Below are positions 5,980-10,038 of a DNA stretch of 10,038 nucleotides, piece after piece. A program made the position numbers and the translations under genes. The DNA comes from Rubrobacter sp. (GTDB lineage Bacteria; Actinomycetota; Rubrobacteria; Rubrobacterales; Rubrobacteraceae): NCBI GenBank assembly GCA_016781725.1, contig JADDPU010000558.1:1-10038 (forward strand). Reading direction: 5' to 3'. The number at the start of each line of letters is the position of its first letter. Position 1 is the stretch's first letter. The notes beneath the pieces are model-generated. The model had not been told where the DNA came from, did not search any database, and saw nothing but the letters and a program-made list of their open reading frames with translations.

Positions 5980-7125
5980 ATGCAGCAGGGGTCGGGCGGG
6001 GCCTCTTGGGAACGCACGGTATACACGGGGATCGGCCTGGTCTTCGCGCTACTGCTCGCCGTCTACCTCGTGTACAAGATCGCGGTCGTCGTCCTGGTCT
6101 TGCTGGTGACGCTCTTGTTGTCGATCATCATAAGCGCCCCCGTGGACTACCTGGACCACCGGGGCGTCGGGCGCGGGTGGGGCACGCTCGCCGTCTTCGG
6201 GGGGCTGGGCCTCTTGTTCGGGATCTTCGGGATGGCGCTGGCTCCCGTGGTGGCCAACCAGGCAACCGAGCTTGCAGAGACCTTCCCGACGCTCCTCGAG
6301 AGCGCGCAGGAGATCGTAGTGCGGGTGCAGAACTTGTTCGGCCTGGAGACCTCTTTTCGCCTGAACCCGCAGAGGTTGGGCGACACGGCCCGCAACTTCC
6401 TCTCGGGCGGCGCGCTCACGACGGTCGCCAGCGTCGGCGCGAGCGTGGCGAACGTCCTCTCTTTTGGGGTGGTGATCCTCATAGCTACCCTCTACGCCGT
6501 CGCGCAGCCGGCGCCGCTGGTCAACGGGTTCGTTGCCCTCTTCCCTGCAGGCAGGCGCCAGAGGGTCAGGGAGATCCTCGTCGAGATGTACGGGGCGGTC
6601 CAGCGGTGGTTCTTGGGGCAGCTCGCATCGATGACCATCATCGGCCTTCTCTTCACCATCTCCATGTTCGTGATCGGGATCCCCTTCGCGCTCCTGCTCG
6701 GGATCTTCGCCGGCCTCATCTCCTTCGTGCCTTACCTTGGGCCCGTGATCTCGGTGATCCCGCCGGTCCTCCTGGCGCTGACCGGCAACCCTGTAGACGC
6801 CGTGTGGGTCCTTCTGGCGTACGCGGTCATCCAGGCGATAGAGGGCAACCTCGTACAGCCTATCGTGATGAGCCGGGCGATCTCGCTGCACCCGGCGGTC
6901 CTCGTGTTCGCGCTGCTGATCATGGGCACGCTCTTCGGGTTCGTCGGCGTCTTTCTGGCGGTCCCTCTGGTGGCCGTGCTGCACGTCCTGTTGCGCGAGC
7001 TGTGGATCGAACGCATGGACGAGTTGGGCACGGACCCCGACCCGCCGAAAGGACCGGAGCCGTATGAGCCTAAGCCGAAGGCGAACCGCCTGCGACGAGC
7101 CTTAAGAGGCCGCCTTCGTCTCTGA
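5980..7125 (+). CDS. AI-2E family transporter (UPF0118 / PerM-like)
   Basis: A 381-residue polytopic membrane protein of the AI-2E family (UPF0118, PerM/TqsA-like). The family name comes from one autoinducer-2 exporter; other members have been linked to Na+/Li+ or other efflux, so the substrate here is unknown. Hydrophobic helices lie at about 15-52, 68-93, 155-175, 211-260 (including FVPYLGPVI at 249-257), 262-287 and 303-340. The conserved EGNLVQPIVMSRAISLHP block (288-305) and the soluble segment at about 95-150 after the third helix fit the family. After the last helix the protein ends in an acidic/Pro linker and a very basic tail (residues 366-381). The final 56 bases overlap the 3' end of accC on the other strand, and that shared DNA encodes much of the basic tail. 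ATG 5980 is set by a GAGGGAGG ribosome site. Confidence 0.92.
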   Translation: MQQGSGGASWERTVYTGIGLVFALLLAVYLVYKIAVVVLVLLVTLLLSIIISAPVDYLDHRGVGRGWGTLAVFGGLGLLFGIFGMALAPVVANQATELAETFPTLLESAQEIVVRVQNLFGLETSFRLNPQRLGDTARNFLSGGALTTVASVGASVANVLSFGVVILIATLYAVAQPAPLVNGFVALFPAGRRQRVREILVEMYGAVQRWFLGQLASMTIIGLLFTISMFVIGIPFALLLGIFAGLISFVPYLGPVISVIPPVLLALTGNPVDAVWVLLAYAVIQAIEGNLVQPIVMSRAISLHPAVLVFALLIMGTLFGFVGVFLAVPLVAVLHVLLRELWIERMDELGTDPDPPKGPEPYEPKPKANRLRRALRGRLRL

Positions 7126-8458
7126 GCTCCCTCTCGGCCAGAAAACCGGTCGAGACCCCGCCGCGCCTGAACTCTTCGTCTTCGAGCACGGCCAAATGCA
7201 GCGGCAGGGTGGTCTCGAGGCCCGAGATGGCGAACTCGTCAAGGGCCCGCAGCCCGCGGCTGATGGTGGCCCCGCGCTCACGGGCGTGCACTATGAGCTT
7301 AGCCAGCAGAGAGTCGTAGTGCGGGGGCACCGTGTAGCCGGCGTAGAGGTGGGAGTCTACCCGGACCCCCGGACCCCCAGGCGGGTTGTACACCTCGATG
7401 AGCCCGGCCTGGGGCAGAAAGTTGCGCCTGGGATCCTCGGAGTTGATGCGGAACTCCATGGCGTGCCCGTTCGGGGTCCTGGCCTCGTCGGAGACCTCCA
7501 GGCGCTCGCCGGAGGCGACTTTAAGCTGCTCGGCCACGATGTCCACGCCAGTGATCATCTCCGTCACGGGGTGCTCGACCTGGAGGCGCGTGTTCATCTC
7601 GATAAAGTAGAACTCGCTCCCGCTGTAGACGAACTCGACGGTCCCGGCCCCCTCGTAATCCAGGGAGGCTATGAGGTCTTCCGAGGCGGCCATGAGGCTG
7701 TCCCGGATCTCCTGCGGCAGGCCAGGCGCGGGCGACTCCTCGATGAGCTTCTGGTAGCGGCGCTGGACTGAGCAGTCCCTCTCCGGGAAGGTGACCGTCG
7801 TGCCCGAGGAGTCCGCAAGCACCTGCACCTCGACGTGGCGCAGCCTCTCCAGAAACCTCTCGACGTAGACCGAGCCGTCGCCGAAGTTGGCCCCGGCCTC
7901 CCGGCTCGCGCTCATGTAGGCGTCCGCGACCTCGGCCTCGGACTCCACCACGCGCATCCCCTTCCCCCCACCACCGGCGCTCGCCTTGATGACGAGCGGG
8001 TAGCCGACCTCGGCACCCACGCGCTTCACCTCGGCGACGTCCCGGCAGAGCCCGTCGGAGCCCGGGGTCACGGGGACGCCGGCCCTTGAGGCGGCGGCGC
8101 GGGCCGCCACCTTGTCGCCCATGAGGGCTATGGTGCGCGAATCGGGGCCCACGAACTTCAGGCCGACGCGCTCGCAGATCTCGGCGAAGCGGGAGTTCTC
8201 GGCGAGAAAGCCGTAACCCGGGTGGATCGCGTCAGCACCCGTCAGCTCGGCAGCCGAGATGATCGCCGGCACGTTCAGGTAGCTGCTCGCCGCGGGCGGC
8301 GGGCCGATGCAGACCGACTCGTCGGCCAGCTCGTGGTGCAGAGAGTCGGCGTCGGCGGTGGAGTAGACGGCCACGCTCCTTATGCCGAGCTCGCGGCAGG
8401 CCCTGATGACGCGCAGGGCGATCTCCCCGCGGTTGGCCACGAGGACCTTGCCGAGCAC
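7070..8458 (-). CDS. accC: biotin carboxylase subunit of acetyl-CoA carboxylase
   Basis: AccC carboxylates the biotin on AccB using ATP and bicarbonate, the first half-reaction of acetyl-CoA (or another acyl-CoA) carboxylase in fatty acid synthesis. The 462-residue product begins VLGKVLVANRGEIALRVIRACRELG, aligning with E. coli AccC from residue 1. Visible landmarks are HPGYGFLAEN, MGDK (K116), KASAGGGGKGMR (from K158), HVEVQVLAD, ERDCSVQRRYQKLIEESPAP (K237), and FIEMNTRLQVEHPVTEM with E287, N289 and R291 at the active site, then HLYAGYTVPPHYDS. All catalytic residues appear intact. The GTG at 8458 shares one base with the accB stop (TAGTG), so translation is coupled. In some actinobacteria biotin carboxylase is fused to the carrier; here the two are separate, as in E. 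coli. The 3' end overlaps the AI-2E gene by 56 bases. Acyl-CoA specificity is set by a carboxyltransferase not in the window. Confidence 0.96.
   Translation of the reverse strand: MLGKVLVANRGEIALRVIRACRELGIRSVAVYSTADADSLHHELADESVCIGPPPAASSYLNVPAIISAAELTGADAIHPGYGFLAENSRFAEICERVGLKFVGPDSRTIALMGDKVAARAAASRAGVPVTPGSDGLCRDVAEVKRVGAEVGYPLVIKASAGGGGKGMRVVESEAEVADAYMSASREAGANFGDGSVYVERFLERLRHVEVQVLADSSGTTVTFPERDCSVQRRYQKLIEESPAPGLPQEIRDSLMAASEDLIASLDYEGAGTVEFVYSGSEFYFIEMNTRLQVEHPVTEMITGVDIVAEQLKVASGERLEVSDEARTPNGHAMEFRINSEDPRRNFLPQAGLIEVYNPPGGPGVRVDSHLYAGYTVPPHYDSLLAKLIVHARERGATISRGLRALDEFAISGLETTLPLHLAVLEDEEFRRGGVSTGFLAERELRDEGGLLRLVAGGSPSA
7076..7118. terminator. inverted repeat in the overlapping 3' ends of accC and the AI-2E gene
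   Basis: CGAAGGCG (7076-7083) is perfectly complementary to CGCCTTCG (7111-7118). Inside the 27-base loop, GCCT (7099-7102) pairs with AGGC (7107-7110). The structure lies in the stretch where both convergent genes are coding. It is placed where a bidirectional terminator or RNA-end-stabilising hairpin would be expected, but there is no T-run on either side. Confidence 0.35.
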
Positions 8459-8934
8459 TACTGCCCTGCGTCGGGCCGCAGGTACAGGAGCGGCTGGTCG
8501 TACTCGACGCCCCCGGCGTTCTCGGCCAAGATCTCGACGACCTCGCCCGAGACGTCGGTGACGATCTCGTTCATCAGCTTCATAGCCTCGACGATGCACA
8601 CGGTCTGCCCGGCCCTGACCCTGTCCCCCACCTCGACGTAGGGGTCCTCCCCCGGCGCGGGAGCCCGGTAGAAGGTCCCGACCACCGGCGAGCGCACAGC
8701 GTGCAGACCATCCCTCTCGGGCGAAGCCAACCCTTCCGCGGGCTGGACGGCGATCTCGGTGATCGGCTGCGCGATCGGCGGGGCCGGCGCATCGGGGAGG
8801 GCCTTCACCGTGATCTCGGTCTCCCCGCGGCGGACCCGGATCTCGCCGACCCCGCTCTCGCGCACGAGGTCAACCAGCCGTTGGACTTCCTCCAGCGGCA
8901 ACCGATCCTGTCGATTCTCGTCCCTCTCTCGCAC
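8458..8934 (-). CDS. accB: biotin carboxyl carrier protein of acetyl-CoA carboxylase
   Basis: AccB carries biotin between the carboxylase (AccC) and the carboxyltransferase. The 158-residue product matches the usual length (E. coli AccB is 156). The N-terminal helical part (PLEEVQRLVDLVRESGVGEIRVRRGETEITVK, about 13-45) is typical, followed by a Pro/Ala-rich linker (47-78) and the biotinyl domain (about 80-155). EAMKLMNEI puts the biotinylated lysine at K119; SPVVGTFYRAPAPGEDPYVEVGD is the usual loop before it. GTG 8934 is chosen because a TAGAAT -10 (8948-8943) ends only eight bases upstream, so the mRNA probably begins at or within a few bases of this codon. No Shine-Dalgarno is present. 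A TTG at 8901 preceded by AGGA is an alternative that would start the protein at PLEEV. accC follows with a one-base overlap. Confidence 0.94.
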   Translation of the reverse strand: MRERDENRQDRLPLEEVQRLVDLVRESGVGEIRVRRGETEITVKALPDAPAPPIAQPITEIAVQPAEGLASPERDGLHAVRSPVVGTFYRAPAPGEDPYVEVGDRVRAGQTVCIVEAMKLMNEIVTDVSGEVVEILAENAGGVEYDQPLLYLRPDAGQ

Positions 8935-8939
8935 AGTCC

Positions 8940-8991
8940 GGGATTCTACACGTCCGCCTGTGGGAAAACCCGTCCCCGGTTGTACAATCCC
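8940..8991. promoter_or_regulatory. mirror-image divergent promoters of accB and mutL
   Basis: The left arm GGGATTCTACA (8940-8950) and the right arm TGTACAATCCC (8981-8991) are inverted repeats matching at 10 of 11 positions, separated by 30 bases. Read outward, each is a -10 box followed by CCC: TGTAGAATCCC toward accB and TGTACAATCCC toward mutL. The boxes end 8 and 13 bases before the respective start codons, so both transcripts should have almost no leader. No standard -35 hexamers are seen. Confidence 0.6.
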
Positions 8992-9001
8992 CCAAGATCC
9001 G

Positions 9002-10038
9002 ATGACCGAGCCAACCACCGAGCGCGCCAGCATCAACGTTCTCGACCCCAGGGTCGCCCAGCAGGTGGCGGCCGGGGAGGTCGTGGACCGTCCTGCCTCC
9101 GTGGTCAAGGAGCTGGTCGAGAACGCCCTCGACGCCGGGGCTTCTCGGGTGGAGGTCGAGCTCGGCGAGGGGGGGACTTCGCGCATCCTGGTCCGCGACG
9201 ACGGCTCCGGGATGTCCCCTGAGGACGCCCGCCTCTCGGTTTTGCGCCACGCGACGAGCAAGATCCGGAACGTCGAAGATATAGAGGTGGTCGGCACTCT
9301 GGGCTTCCGGGGCGAGGCCCTCCCCTCCATAGCCAGCGTCTCCTCGTTCTGCCTGACGACCTCGACGGGCGAAGGTAGCGCCACGAAGGTCGTGGTCGAG
9401 GGCGGCGCCGAGGCCGAGGTCTCCCCTGCCTCCCACCCGAAGGGGACGACCATCCTGGTGGACCGCCTCTTCTACAACGTCCCAGCCAGGAGGGCTTTCC
9501 TGAAGGGCCCGCGGGCGGAGCGGGCCGCGATAGTAGAGGTAGTCACGCACCTGGCCATCGCCTACCCCACCGTCGCCTTCCGCCTGGCGGAGAAGGGCCG
9601 CGACTACCTCTCCTTGCCCGAATCCGCCAACCTCCTCGAGCGCCTCGCCCAGATCTTGGGCGTCGGCAGGGCCAGGGTACTGCGCAGGGTCGAGTACGAG
9701 TCGGGCGCTTTCAAGATCTCCGGCTACGCAGCCCTTCCCAGCCTGACCGAGGGTAGCCGGGCCCACCAGACGATCTCGGTGAACGGCCGCTTCGTGAGGG
9801 CCGAGAGCCTCCACCGCGGCCTCGACGACGCCTACAGGGCGACAGTGCCCTCGGGCCGCTACCCGCCCGTGGCCCTGGAGATCTCCGCCGATCCCCGCCG
9901 CGTGGACGTGAACGTGCATCCGACAAAGCAGGTAGTCCGCTTCTCGGACGAACGCGCCGCCCGCGAGGCCCTCGCCGCCGCCGTCCGCGGCGCCATCGAG
10001 TGGCGTCCCCCGGCTCCATCCTCGGCCCCCCGCACGGC
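9002..10038 (+). CDS. mutL: DNA mismatch repair protein MutL (3' end beyond window)
   Basis: This is the N-terminal 345 residues of MutL, the ATPase that links mismatch recognition by MutS to strand incision. The GHKL ATPase motifs are all present: VAAGEVVDRPASVVKELVEN (22-41, with E37 and N41), DDGSGM (66-71), HATSKI (83-88), TLGFRGEALPSIASVS (from 99), then GTTILVDRLFYNVPARRAFLK. The transducer domain ends in SVNGRFVR and VDVNVHPTKQVVRFSDE. The C-terminal dimerisation (and possible endonuclease) domain lies outside the window, so whether this MutL has the DQHA(X)2E(X)4E nuclease motif cannot be seen. ATG 9002 lies 13 bases after TACAAT and has no Shine-Dalgarno, suggesting a very short leader. 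It diverges from accB. A mutS gene would be expected elsewhere, often adjacent. Confidence 0.96.
   Translation, partial: MTEPTTERASINVLDPRVAQQVAAGEVVDRPASVVKELVENALDAGASRVEVELGEGGTSRILVRDDGSGMSPEDARLSVLRHATSKIRNVEDIEVVGTLGFRGEALPSIASVSSFCLTTSTGEGSATKVVVEGGAEAEVSPASHPKGTTILVDRLFYNVPARRAFLKGPRAERAAIVEVVTHLAIAYPTVAFRLAEKGRDYLSLPESANLLERLAQILGVGRARVLRRVEYESGAFKISGYAALPSLTEGSRAHQTISVNGRFVRAESLHRGLDDAYRATVPSGRYPPVALEISADPRRVDVNVHPTKQVVRFSDERAAREALAAAVRGAIEWRPPAPSSAPRT

Noticed and set aside
5980..7125. A quorum-sensing role for the AI-2E gene
   Set aside because: The family name derives from one member. There is no luxS or lsr-like gene in the window, and most members have other or unknown substrates.
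8459..8599. N-terminal extension of AccC by 47 residues
   Set aside because: The extra residues are Arg-rich and come from the accB coding region in another frame. GTG 8458 aligns exactly with the E. coli AccC start and overlaps the accB stop.
8935..9453. N-terminal extension of AccB by 173 residues
   Set aside because: It would run antisense through mutL and across the TAGAAT promoter, and its sequence is unlike any AccB.

Overview
The window is high-GC bacterial chromosome with GTG/TTG starts, many AGG (Arg) and ATA (Ile) codons, and housekeeping genes packed on both strands. A MutL gene and an accB-accC pair sit next to membrane and ATP-grasp proteins of actinobacterial flavour. My best guess is a Rubrobacter-like deep-branching actinobacterium; this is inferred from style and gene content, not from a database match. 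No mobile element, CRISPR array, tRNA or rRNA is visible.

Layout. 1-350: a probable 52-residue protein on the minus strand, then a noncoding stretch with strong hairpins. 429-1046 (+): a 2H phosphoesterase of the LigT / 2'-5' RNA ligase family. 1047-1292: no gene, only a weak terminator-like hairpin. 1293-1649 (-): a small three-helix membrane protein, diverging from the next gene around a TATAAT core. 1728-4906 (+): a circularly permuted ATP-grasp protein, a multi-pass membrane protein overlapping it by ATGA, and a short-chain dehydrogenase 39 bases later. 4994-5815 (-): a DUF1385 (YqhQ-like) membrane protein. 5980-7125 (+): an AI-2E family transporter. 7070-8934 (-): accC and accB, the biotin carboxylase and biotin carrier of acetyl-CoA carboxylase. 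9002-end (+): mutL, running off the window.

How they fit. accB and accC form a one-base-overlapping operon supplying the first half-reaction of malonyl-CoA synthesis. mutL (mismatch repair) diverges from accB through 67 bases in which the two promoters are near mirror images. The ATP-grasp/membrane pair is translationally coupled, so the two products probably work together, but the substrate is unknown.

The most interesting signal is regulatory. Three genes (ATP-grasp, accB, mutL) have a TANAATCCC box only 8-13 bases before the start codon and no Shine-Dalgarno, which implies leaderless or near-leaderless mRNAs. I did not find a clearly new multi-gene system. The best candidates for something undescribed are the ATP-grasp/membrane couple and the structured region near the left end.
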